From contig CM070548.1 of assembly GCA_036346405.1 (NCBI GenBank), forward strand, positions 88,123,333-88,187,332: a DNA stretch of 64,000 bases. Direction: 5' to 3'. The position numbers were made by a program, and so were the translations under genes. Every line of letters begins with the position of its first letter. Position 1 is the stretch's first letter. Origin of the DNA: Phyllostachys edulis. Lineage: Eukaryota; Streptophyta; Magnoliopsida; Poales; Poaceae. Below, one piece after another: positions 34,021 to 46,670 of the stretch. The notes under the pieces were generated by a model. The model worked only from the letters and a program-made list of their open reading frames with translations, had not been told where the DNA came from and made no database searches.

Positions 34021-35560
34021 TATGTGCCTTGATTTTCAGGATCGCCGTGGAAGGGGGAAGAACACGTGGTTCGTCGACTCCGGGTGTTCACACCACATGA
34101 CCAGAGACTCAAGATGGTTCACCTCCTTCACGAGGTTGACGAGTGATGACTTCATCACCTTTGAAGATGATACACAAAGGCGAATTGAAGGAACGAGATC
34201 GATCAGGGTGAATGACAAATTCATCCTGAAGGACGTCGCTCTTGTGGACAAGCTAAGGTACAACTTGCTTTCTGTCTCATAGCATTTTGATGATGGCTAT
34301 AAGACTAGATTTAAGAAGAATGCTTGTTGAGTGCTTGACTCAGCTGGTGAGCTCGTTTTTGGGATTTCTAGAGTTGGTAGAATCTTTGGAGCTGATTTTT
34401 ATGAATCTCTTGCTAGATCTCTCAAATGTTTTATTGCATCATCTTCTGAGTCTTGGCTTTGGCACCGACGTTTGGGGCACATTGGTTTTGATCATCTGAC
34501 ACGAGTTAGCAACCTTGATCTCATGAGAGGTTTGCCCAAACTCAAAGCTATCAAGGATGTTGTATGTGCGCCCTGTAGGTATGGCAAGCAAGTCGCCGCC
34601 TCACACCCTTCATTGACTATGGTCATGACTGACGGACTGGGACAGTTGCTTCATATGGATATTGTTGGTCCTGCTAGGGTTCGGTCAGTCGGTGATAAAT
34701 GGTATATTCTTGTCATAGTCGATGATTTTTCGAGATACTCTTGGGTGTTCTTTCTTGCTTCAAAGGATGACACTTTTGATCATTATCATAATCTTGTTCT
34801 TCGTTTGGCTTCTGAACTTCCTGGTGCCTTAAGAGCGATCCGCAGTGATAATGGCACGGAGTTCAAGAATGCCTCTTTTGCCTCTTTTTGTGCTGAGCGT
34901 GGCATTGAGCATCAGTTCTCTTCTCTACACGCCTCTCAACAAAATGGCGTTGTGGAAATGAAGAACAGAACCTTAGTTGAGATGGCTAGGATGATGCTAG
35001 ATGAGTATAGCACTCCGAGGAGGTTTTGGGCTGAAGCTATTGCTACAGCTTGCCATATTGCTAATCGTGTCTTCTTGAGACCTTTTTTGGGCAAGACATC
35101 CTATGAGCTTCGCTTTGGTAGAAAACCCTCTATCTCACATTTTCAAGTCTTTGGATCCAAATGTTTTATTCTTAAGACAGGAAACCTAGATAAATTTGAA
35201 TCAAGGACTTGTGATGGCTTATTTCTGGGTTATCCTGCTCATTCGAGGGGTTTTCGGGTTTTTAATGTTGAAACTAACCTTGTCCAGGAGACATGCAATG
35301 TCACTTTTGATGAGACTAGCCCTGGAGCTAGATCCAACATTTCAGGTGATGTACAGGCATCGGAGAGTATTTTTGTAGAGGAAGATGATGATGAAGCCGA
35401 TATGGCTCTTTCACCTGTTGCTGATACTCTTGTCCAAGCTCCAGAACTTGCTTCGGCTACTTCACCTCCAATTGAGGCTCCTACTGCATCTTCATCAATA
35501 GCAGTACCTACGGAGGACAAAGAGATGCTTTCTCCCCCGAGCGCTCCACTTCACATTTAG
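34020..35560 (+). pseudogene. Sirevirus protease and integrase
   Basis: Protease: FVDSGCSHHMT at about 34066 carries the catalytic DSG, ending in YNLLSVS. A stop near 34282 and a frame change follow. The integrase frame of 409 codons (34331-35560) begins with the HHCC zinc domain (LWHRRLGHIGFDH...CAPCRYGK). It has the DDE core: first D in HMDIVGPA, second D in IRSDNGTEF, and the glutamate in QQNGVVEMKNRTL, where the usual ERKNRTL has become EMKNRTL. The tail after about 35340 is acidic and proline-rich. This is the longest intact frame of the element. Confidence 0.9.
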
Positions 35561-37198
35561 AGGCATCACCCTCCGGATCAGATTATTGGTAAGCTTCATG
35601 AGCAAGTCACTCGCTCCAGGTATCATGATCCGAGTCTCTACTTCCATTCTGTATTTATTGCTTCTTTCGAACCTCGCGATATATCACATGCTTTATTTGA
35701 TTCTAGATGGGTTAATGACATGCATGAGGAGTTAGAGAATTTTGATAGAAACAAGGTCTGGAACCTAGTAGAGCCTCCTAGTGGTCATAATGTGATAGGA
35801 ACCCATTGGGAGTTCAAAAACAAACAAAGTGAGGATAGTTCTGTGATTAGAAACAAGGCTAGGTTGGTAGCTCAGGGTTTTAGCCAGGTTGAGAGGTTAG
35901 ATTTTGATGAAACATTTGCTCCTATAGCTATATTAGAAACCATTCGTATTCTGCTTGCATTTGCTGCATCTAAGGGTTTTAGGCTGCATCAGATGGATGT
36001 CAAGAGTGCCTTTCTGAATGGTTATATAGAGGAGGAAGTGTATGTTAGGCAACCCCCAGGCTTTGAGAATCCCAAACATCCACATCATGTTTTTAAGCTA
36101 TCCAAAGTCTTATATGGTCTTAAGCAAGCACCTAGAGCCTAGTATGATAGACTTAAGATCTTCTTGCTTAAGAATAATTTTGAGATGGGTAAGGTAGACA
36201 AGACCCTTTTTGTTCTTAGGCATGGCAAAGACTTCCTGCTTGCTCAGATTTACGTGGATGATATTATCTTTGGTGGTTCTTCTCATGCTCTTGTTTCTAG
36301 TTTTTCTGAGACTATGTCCAGAGAATTTGAGATGAGTATGATGGGAGAGCTCAACTACTTTTTGAGGCTTCAAATCAAGCAATGCAAATAAGGGATCTTC
36401 ATCCATCAAACAAAGTACACCAAGGATTTACTCAAGCGTTTCGACATGGGTGATTGCAAGCCGATCGCCACTCCCATGGTGACTTCAACTGTTTTGGATC
36501 CAGACGAGGATGGAGAAGCCGTGGATCAACGCGAGTACCGCAGCATGATCGGTTCTCTCCTCTACCTGACGGCCTCAAGACCGGACATTCACTTCGCAGT
36601 CTGCCTCTGTGCGAGGTTTCAGGCGTCTCGGAGGACTTCACATCACCAAGCCATTAAGCACATTTTCAGGTACCTTCACTCTACCCTCCAGTATGGCATT
36701 TGGTGTTCCTGCTTTTCTTTCTTTTCCATTCGGGGTTTTCGATTCGATTTTATGGGTCGTCATTAGATAGGAAGAGTACCTCCGGCACTTGTCATTTTTT
36801 AGGCACTTCTCTTGTCTCTTGGCCTTCTAGGAAGTAATCCCTGTTGCACAATCCACTGCTGAAGCTGAATATGTAGCTGCTGCTAGTTGTTGTAGTCAGA
36901 TTTTGTGGATGGTATCCACTCTTAAGGACTTTGGGTTAAATTTTGCTAGTGTTCTCGTCTCTGTGATAACACTTCTGCTATTAATATTGCTAAAAACCTA
37001 GTGCAGCATTCTAGGACCAAGCACATAGACATTCGCTATCACTTCCTTAGAGACCATATAGAGAAGGGTGATATTGTGTTGCATTTTGTGGAGTCCAAGG
37101 CTCAGTTAGCTGATATCCTCACTAAGCCTTTAGACCCAACTAGGTTTGCTACCTTGAGGAGTGAGTTAGAGGTAATTTATCCCTATGGGTTGGTTTGA
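35561..37198 (+). pseudogene. Sirevirus reverse transcriptase and RNase H
   Basis: The reverse transcriptase starts near 35720. It shows RNKARLVAQGFSQVERLDFDETFAP, QMDVKSAFLNGYIEEEVYVRQPPGF and LYGLKQAPRA followed by a stop at 36142, where tryptophan is normally found. The catalytic YVDD is at 36251-36262. A stop near 36391 precedes KYTKDLLKRFDMGDCKP and the REYRSMIGSLLYLTASRPDI block. The RNase H part is frame-shifted (STAEAEYVAAASCCSQ at about 36850) and ends with QHSRTKHIDIRYHFLRDHIE and ADILTKPLD before the stop at 37198. Confidence 0.9.
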
Positions 37199-38949
37199 GG
37201 GGGAGTTGGTTCTTTTTTGACCTTACCTTGTTCATCCAATCTTTTCTTGATCTTTTCTGAACATTTTTTTATCCTTTTTTATCTTTTTAGGCTTTTTGAG
37301 TTTTTCTTGCATCTCATTGTATCATATTGCATTCATATGAAAAACAGAAAAATATACATTGTAATATAAGCTTTACTGCTTATCTTTTAATTGATGAAGC
37401 TTTGCTTATTACTCTCTTGAGCTTTAGTATTTCAATTCTTGCTCAATGTCATGTCTAGTTCTTTGACTTGCTAGAATTATCATGCTTTCACAAGTGTAGC
37501 TAAGTCGTTGCTAAATGAGCTAGAACTTTAAGACAACTTGAACTAAAAACTACAATTTGTAGATCTTTTAGCTAGTTGCGCAATTAGTGCTCTTTTGTGA
37601 CATTGGCCCTGTCAAAATTGCTTTGTTAGCTCTTGAATCTAGAATTGATCATTACTTGAGCTTCTTGTCCTTCTGAGAATCTAAAACTTCTTTTGTGTAA
37701 AATAAAAAAATCAAATTTCAAGATTGTCATGTGGTTAAAATGTGCCAAACTACTCTCACGAGACTGCATGTCAAAGACATGAATTTGGAGATAGTTTGAT
37801 GATTCAGACGATCTCATGGGGACTGCTTGTCAAAATTGACATGAACCTCAAGATTTGTCGCCCTGCTTAAAGCTTAAGAACAATTTGTGGATGGCTCCTA
37901 GTCTAGGATCTTCTTCACTAAGATAGACCTTTAATCAACTTCTGGCTGAAGCTTAGGAAGAGTTTGTGGATGGCTCCTAGTCCAGGATCTTTTTCACTAA
38001 GATAGGTCTTTTATCAACTTCAATATTCATTGCAAATGAAAAACTGTTGAAAAATAGGCGTTTGAGATAATTTGAGCAAAATGATTCAATTCAGGACCTG
38101 TTTGTCTCTTAAGTGGTCATTGTTAGCTTTTTGATCTCACATTGACATTCTGACATTGCCATTATCACTTTAGGATCTCTATTGATGACTTGCTATATTT
38201 GAAGTTTTGCTTAAATTGTTAAAAACTCATTGCTTTATCTTGAGCCTTCTAGCTTAGCTTTGATATGTCTTAACATGATCTTGCTAGCGCTTTCAGGCTT
38301 GATATGTATTGAGTAATATTAGAAATGCTAGCTTGTTCTTTTGGGTAATTTCCAAAGCTTCTTGTACTCAAAAATTTTAAAAATACAAAAAATAAAGCCA
38401 CTCTATTGCATTTCATGCATGCACCTTCTTATGTTTTTTCCTCATTTCTGCATTTTTTATCTCTGGATGAGAGGAAGGCATGATTCCTTGGTGACTCTAT
38501 TGTCAAAGGGGGAGAAGAAGTAACAAAAATGTTAAAATAGGAGCGGCTATTTGGAGAAAAAGGGAGAAAATGATATATTCTGGAAAAAAAATATGATCAT
38601 AGTAAGGGGGAGCATTTCATTTGCATTCTTGTGGTCTTATTGCCATTTCTGAACTTGAATCGCATTTCTTGGAACCTCAAAATGATCAAAGGTCAAATTG
38701 AACAATTATTCTTTCATGTGGACCTTAAGTGAGAATTTTGACTCTTTTCTGGAAACTGAAGCTTTCTTGCTTTTCTTCACTCGATCTCACTTGCCTATCC
38801 TAATCTGAAGCCAGCTTGGTCATTCCCTTTGCTATCTCTTGCATTTGGAATAAATTGTGCCTTTGCGCGAAAACATTGAGTTTTTCTTTCTCAAACCTCA
38901 AAACTTATATTTTGGGGAAAATTACCAATGTGTTCATCAATGAGGAGAT
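37199..38949 (+). other. Sirevirus long 3' region with multiple polypurine tracts
   Basis: About 1.75 kb without coding separates pol from the 3' LTR. Purine tracts occur right after the pol stop (GAGGGGGAG at about 37195), at about 38504 (AAAGGGGGAGAAG) and at about 38603 (AAGGGGGAGC). A homologous copy lies at 14860-16350. Repeated phrases such as 'ttgtggatggctcctagt' occur twice here (about 37883 and 37964). Confidence 0.7.
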
Positions 38950-40673
38950 TGTGGATATCATGGGGATATGCTCATGATCTTAGGATGATGATACAATTGG
39001 CAATGTCGTTGAAGGTTTGTCGATTCACGTGTTTTTGTCAAAGTTCAAATGCTGTCAAGCTAGGTGCGGTCAGATCGGCGGTCAGACCAGCCATTGAGTG
39101 GCGGTCTGGCCGGATGTGTCTTATTCATTGGCCAATCGGTGGCGATGATTGTTTAGCTAGGTCATATTCATGGGTTTCAGTGCATATGTGTTGCATGATG
39201 CATGTTTTGACTAACGTGGGTCAAGTTGCAAAGAACTTGTTCCCGGAATCGATTTCTTTGTCTATTATTGTGTAGGTTGCTTGGAGGTCAACGACGATCA
39301 ACGGCGAGTATGATCGGGACTAGGCTTGGAGAGCTGAGGTCTAGAACGATCGAGGATGCCGAGTGAGGTCAATGGATTCAAACATGGCGCAAATTGGACA
39401 AGAATGACCAAACGGGCAGTTTGGTGCGACGGGTTTGATCAAGCGGCACGGGGGTCGGTGCAAGTGCCATGGTGGTTTCGGTGGGAGCCGGATGGGAGAG
39501 ACTTGCCGATATGAAGAGAGCCATTGATCAACCTACACGTGGCGAAGCATGGAAGTGCTTCACGAAGATGGGACTAGGTCTTTGGAAAAAGATCGAGAAG
39601 GTGCATTTTGGTAATTTCACCTAAATACTGCTTTGGTAACCTTTTGCCAACCTGCGGCGCAAGACGGCGCAATGAGAAGCGGATTAGGTCAAGAGGATAT
39701 GAAGATGGCGCTTTAAAATACGTGCGTAAGTGAAACCCGTTTGTGTGTGGGCTTAACAGGTGCCCATTAGGGCTTTTCTTCTAGAAGCTGCCTCCACTAT
39801 AAACAGAGGAGGGTGCTGGCCAGCACCTCCTTAACCCTTCATTAGGAGAAACCCTAGTTTGTTTTCTTAGGATTTGGAGAGATTAGTAGGAGGTTAGGGT
39901 TCTAAAGAGTTGGATTTGATTTCTTGCTCATGTGTTGAGTCTTTGTCCTCCTTGATGGAGTGGCTGTAAACCAACATCATATCAAAATCAATCCAAGGAA
40001 AGATTTCTCAAGATGAGTCTCTTTGTGTTCTTACTCTCTATTTCGTGATTTTAGGTCTTTCTTTGATCCGCGAGTTGTCTCTTAGTTTCTTGCCTCGATC
40101 TAGCTTGCTGTGATATGTGGGAATACATCTAGGATCATCTTGATCATCAATCACCTATGAGCAAGTTTTTAGATCATATTTAGGTTTTGACTCGGTTTTG
40201 GAGTAACCTTCGTTCAAACGGAAAAATGTGGGAACTTTGGCATGGATCTTCACGATCCTTGATTGAAATAGGTTCCTGATATCCTAGAGAAGGTGTGTCT
40301 CAAGTTTGGTAATGTTTGGAGTCACGAATCAAAAGATAGACCGATTTGTGTTTTGGTTTTCTGGCTGTTTTCCCTATTCATCGTGCTGCCAGTCAAACCG
40401 CACCATAGCCGCCGGTCAGACCGCCCAGAGCGGTCAAACTGTCGAGTGCACGCCGGTCAGACCACCCAGCACAATTAGAATTTGTGCTTTTGTGTTTTAG
40501 GTCTTTTGCCTTGGGGTTTAGATTGGATTCAATACAAGTCTTTCACAGTGCTTGTTTATTAATCTTCATAGCTTTCGTAGCTACTAGAGTGAAATTGGTA
40601 TTAAATTCAATTAAGGTGAAAAAGTGATTGTGCTTCTATTCACCCCCTCTCTAGTCGCCTCTTCGGTCCAACA
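38950..40673 (+). repeat. 3' LTR of the Sirevirus
   Basis: 1724 bp, the partner of 29912-31676. The TATA-type CACTATAAACAGAGG is at about 39797, and palindromic GGTCAGACC blocks are at about 39065-39110 and 40388-40470. Confidence 0.92.
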
Positions 40674-41097
40674 GTCTTGTAACTAATATCCTAAGAAAAT
40701 TCATCATCCGCAACTATACCCAGAATTAGCCTAAATCAAGCTCAAGAAGTGAACAACTTTTCTAAAGAAATTCACCGTCAACACTTGTAACTATGGTACT
40801 CGGGGTAACCACTTCACCTAATCTTATACCACGAACGGTGGTGTAACCTGGCAAATCCCAGGGCCACAACCACGACCTCTACCTCCCAACAACAACTATC
40901 ATCACACATAACATTCATAATAATCAAATAATAAGCATTCATAATCAATTCATGACAGCAATGATCAATGTGATATAAAGGAACGTAAATGCAATGCTTT
41001 GCCCATTCCCATACTATTGTGCACCAATGTATCAAATTTTAAGTTGGTTAGCCACTAGCAAAATTTAATTAATCTATTCACCACGGACCTAAAGCCT

Positions 41098-41109
41098 GCT
41101 CTGATACCA
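41098..41109 (-). other. Primer-binding site of the minus-strand gypsy-like element
   Basis: The minus strand reads TGGTATCAGAGC two bases after the LTR end at 41112, the standard spacing. Confidence 0.85.
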
Positions 41110-41111
41110 AT

Positions 41112-43516
41112 TGTAACACCTTGGCTATGCGGAATCCAAGATGCAACCTAAACTACTAACATCAATCAACTCTATAAATTTTTCTCAACAAATCAACAAC
41201 TAGTAACAGCTAAACTTCATCACACAACAATTCTGATATCTTAACAAACATAAATTTCAGCAAAGATTTAAGCACTAAATTTCAGTTTATAACAATTCAC
41301 TCAAGAGGAACAATATTATGAATGCGTCCGGATAATTTTAAACCATCAACTAGGTTGAATAAACTCTAAGGATGAACAATAGAAGTACCATGAATCCAAT
41401 TATTATATTCAATAATTTCCAAATGAAAGGTAGCAACAGAAATATTATTTAATTGGTGAAGTATGTGATTATGTGGATTTCTTCATGTGATCTACTCCCT
41501 CCTAGGACATGTCGTCCTCAACGATCACCTAAAACAAAATTGGCAAAAGTGGGTCCAAGACTCAGCAAGTGCGAACGAATGACATACGAAACATTGAATC
41601 AAATACAAAACAGAAACATTGAATCGAATATAAATTATTCTCAAATTATCCCATACATATGAATATACTATGAATGCGATGCAAGATGCATATGTCTCAA
41701 CTTCTCTTCTGCATATACCGGTATAACCAGTGATACACCCGGTGGTGTTCACCCAGGCCCACATTATCTAAAATACGGAGATCCAAGGCCCGTGTGAAGA
41801 ATCTTTCATACGGGGATCTATTTGCCCATATTAGAATGATGGGACTTATTTGCCCATATTAGAATGATGGGACTTTCAATACCCACTCACGTGGGTGAGG
41901 TATGAATGATTGAAATGAAATGAATCTCAATACCTACTCCCGTGGGCTAAACATGAAAACTTGGAATGAATGTAATGAAACGAAATGAACATTTTCATAC
42001 CTTCCAATTGTTATAAGCATTTAACGGAAACAAGCAATTAGTGAAAAAATACTCATACTTCATAAGATTATCCATATCATAATAATTCAACCAATTTGTA
42101 TAAACACACATCCAAGATGACCCAAAATGTACTTGCCTCAACCGCGAGACGGATGATGACGAAAAGAGGACTCTATCCCCGAGTTCTCACCACCACCTGG
42201 CATTCATAAAGCATACTAAGAAAACCATTCAATTACACATAGAATAGCAATAAAACTAAATGAACTCATTCGCTCCTAATCGCAACCCGAAACAATATCA
42301 TTACATTGCCAAGTCCCAATCTGTTCAAAACAGACAGCCACCATAGGAAAATCATAACTTGTGATTTAAAGCTCCAAAAATCATGAACTAGAGTTCTCTG
42401 AAATCTACACACACATACCCATAAATTATCAGGTGACGGGAAGTTCAGACTGTTTCATCTGAACCCTTGTTTTTATCTCCGAAGACAGTTCTACCATCTT
42501 CGGTACTATTGACTTAGAAATTACATATCTTTTAATTGGTACAACCAAACACGATGATCTAAGTTATCCTAGAATCTACAGAGGACTAGCGTCCATAATA
42601 AATTTATTATAAATTTTCCATTGTGCAACAAAAGTTTTCAACAGAGCAAGCTTTCCCTACTGTCCCCAACAGAAGGACAGAACTGCAAAGAACAACTCAA
42701 AATTCCATAACTTCCGTTCTACTTGTCCAAAAAAATGAACTTGGACTCTTTGGAATCATTATAAAGTTAACTATATAAGTTAAGTAGACCAAAAGCCCAG
42801 ATTCGTCCATTTCCAAACTTTAATTTGCAAAACTATGTTCGTTGCCCGAATCCCCGAGACTGAACAGACACTCGGAATGCAAAAATCATAACTAAATATC
42901 TATCCGTCCAAAAATTGCGAACCAAGACTTTCCAGAAAGCTATCGCAATTACCCACATAACTCTAGGAGACTCTGAACCCTGATTTCAGTTGAAACTAAT
43001 TCAAACTTATGGATCATCAGAACTGCAGAATTACCGATCTACAACAGCAGGGTACTAATATGATTTTCAGCAACAAATCACATATAAAAGAATTGCAAAA
43101 GCTAATAGGGACACGAATTTACCCTAGAATAACCCCACTGGATCTCGCTGAAGTTTCCGTGAGGATGCCCCTTCTTCCTTCTCCATCTTCCTCTTCCTTT
43201 CTTCTTCTTCCTTCCTCTCCTTCCTTTCTCCTCTTCTCCTCCTCTTGGCATAGTAGCAGGGAAGGGGTGCTATAGTACCCGCGTGCTACAGTGCGACGGC
43301 GGTACTATAACAGAGTGCTAGGGTTTGACTCCTCCCTCCCTTGGCCCGCTGCCCACCTTGGGCCAAACACGTCGTGGGCTTTCGGCCCACAACCCAAGTT
43401 CCCGGAATTACTCAAAAATCCCCCTAAAATCTTGTTCAATCCATTCTCTAATTAAATTATTCTCTCTCTAAATCATTTTCCCTCTCTTAAGAGTTAAGAT
43501 GGTACGGAATATTACA
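41112..43516 (-). repeat. 5' LTR of the minus-strand gypsy-like element
   Basis: 2405 bp with inverted ends TGTAA/TTACA (plus strand TGTAACACC...AATATTACA). It contains a pyrimidine-rich cttcttcctt run (43165-43245) and 'gggcttccggccca'-like telltale LTR promoter texture near 43370. No partner LTR is visible in the window. Confidence 0.7.
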
Positions 43517-43521
43517 CACAA

Positions 43522-43623
43522 TATGGACAAGAACGTGCGGTTTAATGCAACGGGTTGCATCAAGTGGCTTAAGCCGGTGCAAGTGTTGAGGTGGTCTGGT
43601 GGGAGACGGATGAGAGAGACTTG
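43522..43623 (+). mobile_element. Sirevirus-type LTR fragment, middle part
   Basis: 'gacaagaacgtgcggtttaa...gtgggagacggatgagagagacttg' aligns with 'gacaagaatgaccaaacgggcag...gtgggagccggatgggagagacttg' of the LTR at 38950. It ends at the insertion point 43624 and continues at 46482. Confidence 0.7.
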
Positions 43624-46481
43624 TGTAACATCGAGGAGGCCGACTAGAGGGGGGTGAATATGCAGTTTTTAAAATCTTTTGGCTAAAACCGAGTTTTATG
43701 CGGAATTGTAAATCAATTCGGCTTTGCTCAATTAAAACCTAAATCAACTAGTCTTGACTAAGTGCACCAATAATATAAGACTATTGATAATGATAGCAAA
43801 CATACAAAGACATGTAAGCAATTTAATTCTAGGAATAGAAATTGCACAAAGTAAATCACAAGAGAACAAACCACAATGACACAAGGACATTTTACCGTGG
43901 TGTTCGGAGAATTGTTGGTCTCCCTTAATCCACATTGAGGTAAGCTCAAATGAATTGGATCGGCTCCACAAATTAAGATAAACACCTCAATTCCACTAGT
44001 CGTAGCTCTTTCCCGCTCCGGGTAGGTGAGCTCCAACCTTCACAGTACGTCAGGCCTTCTCACATGCTTCTTGAGAAGATCCCAGATCACGACGCCTCCA
44101 CGCCGTCTAGGTGTCGGCAAACACCAAGACTAATAAGCCAAGTGCCTTGTTTGACTCTCACCATGTGCAACGAATGCACAAGCTCAAGTGGATACAAAAT
44201 CCACGTCTAGATGCAACTCATGCAACTAGAGACCTCTCCTTACTCATAAGGTGCAGCACATGCATAATTGAGAGGAGAAGCTCACACTAGCTCAAGGGAA
44301 TAAAATGGGATGCCAAAGATTGTCTCTCAACTGACTAAGGGGGTATTTATAGCTCCCACCACAAAAGCTAGCCGTTGGGAGCAGAATTCAGCAAAACTAA
44401 GCAAATGCGGTAGTACCGCTATAGAAATCAGGTACTATCGCCCCCAATGTTCAACGATCGGAGAGGGAGCATCAAATGATAAAAAAACTAGCCGTTTTTT
44501 GTTTTGGCACGGTAGTACCGCTGTACAAATCCGGTACTACCGCTCGGCGGTAGCACCACTCTTTTCATGCGGTACTACCGTTGGTCAATTTCAGCACAGA
44601 CGACACTCGGTAAAAAGATCATAACTTTTGACTCTGATGTCAGAATTGAGTGATCTTGTACTCTATTGAAAGATTATTCAAAGGGCTACACAACCCATTA
44701 GTTTGATTGATCTCAAACACATTAGATCTATGTAGAAAGAACAAGAAAACTAGAGAGACACAACTATGGTCTATGTCCAAGAAAATAGCAACAAACAATC
44801 TTAGACCATGCCAAGGGAAAATGCATGAGTCCCAACAATTTGCAAAACACATTTGCAAACTTAAATCATGCCACAAAGAGTAGGTACAAGGACTTCAACC
44901 ATTTGCAAAACATATTTGCAAAGTATAGTCTCATGCTACAAGGATTAGAAGCATGCACCTCAACTATTTGCAAAACACATTCGCAAATAATAGCCTCGTG
45001 CCACGGAGAGCTAGAGCAAGCGAGATTAAGCTATCAACACATGACGAGACACAAGATACTAGACAAAACACCTCTTAATAGTACGATAATCCTATACTAG
45101 CAATCCGGTCTTCCAACCAAACACCAAGACCGGTAAAAGACTAGGAACACATCCTTAGCCCTAGCTAGTTATACATTTGCCTTGAGCATCCTCTTGAAGC
45201 TTGATGACGCACATCTTCACTTTAAGTGCGGATCATTGTCTTGATATGCATCAACCCATGATGCATCCTTTACATGCCCTCCATCAACACATGATGGGTC
45301 TTCTCTTGACTTGATGATCAACTCATGATCATCTCCTCTTTGAGATCTCGATATGCATCAACACATGATGCATTCTCTTCTTGAACCTTGACTTGATAAC
45401 GATTAACTCATGATTCCATCCAAATTCTCTATCATCATGGAACATAACTTATTCATCTAACTCATGGAAAATGTTAGTCTCTCAATGTGATTGACATTAA
45501 TTACAAAGATATACCTGCATTAAATGCTTCTAAACAAGCGATTACTTTCAGGTGCGGTACTACCGCACTCACATGGGTCGGTACAACCGCACGATGGTAA
45601 TACCGCTCGGCTCAATCGGTACTACCGATTTCCAGAGGTTAAAGAATCAAGAAAAACACACTCTCTAGAAATAACGTACCGCCATGTAAAATCGGTCCTA
45701 CTGCACTGTGGTAGTGCCGCTCAAAGGATGCGGTCATATCGATCTTCAAAGGAGAACAAAAGTCCCAAAACATGTTCACTGGAAAATACATACCGTTAAC
45801 TAGATTTCGGTACTACCGACCTGCGGTAGTACCGCTTATCAAATGCGGTCATACCAATTTTTTTAATAGTTTCCAAAAGCTATTCTAAATGCAATGCATG
45901 ACTCCTAGTTGATCAAGATGGCACAAAAATAGATCCTCAAGCTACAAGGCATGATCCCTCTTTATAGTCTTTCCATTGCCATTTCCATGTTGACATCCAT
46001 AATTCGGGACTAAACCTTTAAAATATCTTAGCACACACATTAGTCCCCATAGCACAATTGCAAATAATTGAATATAAAGCAATATGAGTATATATGAACT
46101 ACACAAATTTTATATACTCAAAGGATATGTTTCAAAGTAGAGATCCCCAATATAAGTAGATAAAGAAATATGGATCAATACTAATAAAACCACAAAATAT
46201 AGAGTGAACTCCCCTAAATATGTGCATACACGAATGCGTAATAAAAACATATGCACATATTCAAGTTAAACTTTTAGTATTGTTCAACCTATATTTTGGA
46301 TCCGAGGAATGCAACAAAATATAAGAATATGATGTCGAATGCATACCTCTATGATTTTCACCTTTTCATCCAAATAAGACTAAACAATATCATAGTTAAC
46401 AAACGAGTTAGTCTCATATTAAATTTGTCATTAATAACCAAAATACTCCATTAACTCATAATGACGGGTATAGATTCTTTA
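43624..46481 (-). mobile_element. 2.86-kb LTR-like block (probable solo LTR) with GGTACTACC palindromes
   Basis: ACTTG stands on both sides (43619-43623 and 46482-46486) as a 5-bp target-site duplication. The host LTR fragment reads continuously across once the block is removed. On the minus strand the block ends 'cccctctagtcggcctcctcgatgttaca', like the end of Sirevirus LTRs ('ccctctagtcgcctcttcggtccaaca'). It holds two clusters of the palindrome GCGGTAGTACCGC (44400-44600 and 45550-45860). No coding motif is present, so a solo LTR is likely. Its other end (TAAAGAATC on the minus strand) does not start with TG, so that edge is less certain. Confidence 0.65.
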
Positions 46482-46670
46482 ACTTGCCAGCATGAGGAAA
46501 GCAATTGATGAACCTACGTGTGGCAAAGCATAGAATTGCTTCACGAGATTGGAGTCGATCAAGGATGGAAGGATCGAGAAGGGGTATTTTGGTATCTTCA
46601 CCAAAATACAGGGTTGATGACATTGGAGAAATCGCGATGCATGACGGCGCAAAGGAGAAGCAGTTCCTGA
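46482..46670 (+). mobile_element. Sirevirus-type LTR fragment, right part
   Basis: 'acttgccagcatgaggaaag...gagaaggggtattttggtatcttcacc...gacggcgcaaaggagaag' aligns with the LTR at 39495-39690. It fades out after about 46670. Confidence 0.7.

Larger units (their letters stand above)
29912..40673 (+). mobile_element. Full-length degenerate Ty1/copia Sirevirus
   Basis: A 1765-bp left LTR (29912-31676) and a 1724-bp right LTR (38950-40673) share the ends TGTGGATATC...GGTCCAACA. The flanks GCCTT and GTCTT are a near-perfect 5-bp target-site duplication. A GGTATCAGAGC primer-binding site follows the left LTR. Gag, protease, integrase, reverse transcriptase and RNase H follow in copia order. Two hallmarks described for the Sirevirus lineage are present: palindromic GGTCAGACC repeats in the LTRs and several polypurine tracts (about 37193, 38504 and 38603) in a long region upstream of the 3' LTR. 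Multiple stops and frameshifts make it non-autonomous. Confidence 0.93.
28414..43516 (-). mobile_element. Gypsy-like element with a single visible LTR, split by a Sirevirus
   Basis: The right part is a minus-strand LTR (41112-43516) followed by a primer-binding site. The interior, 40674-41111 plus 28414-29911, is AT-rich without coding motifs. CACAA occurs at both outer edges (28409-28413 and 43517-43521), consistent with a target-site duplication. No left LTR is seen: sequence right of 28413 begins CCGCAAAACTCG, unlike the TGTAACACC terminus. It looks like a non-coding LARD-type element that has lost its distal LTR. The Sirevirus 29912-40673 is inserted in it. Confidence 0.5.

Noticed and set aside
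41098..41109. Methionine-tRNA-like sequence considered as a tRNA gene
   Set aside because: Only the 12-base primer-binding complement is present, placed next to an LTR; no cloverleaf can be formed.
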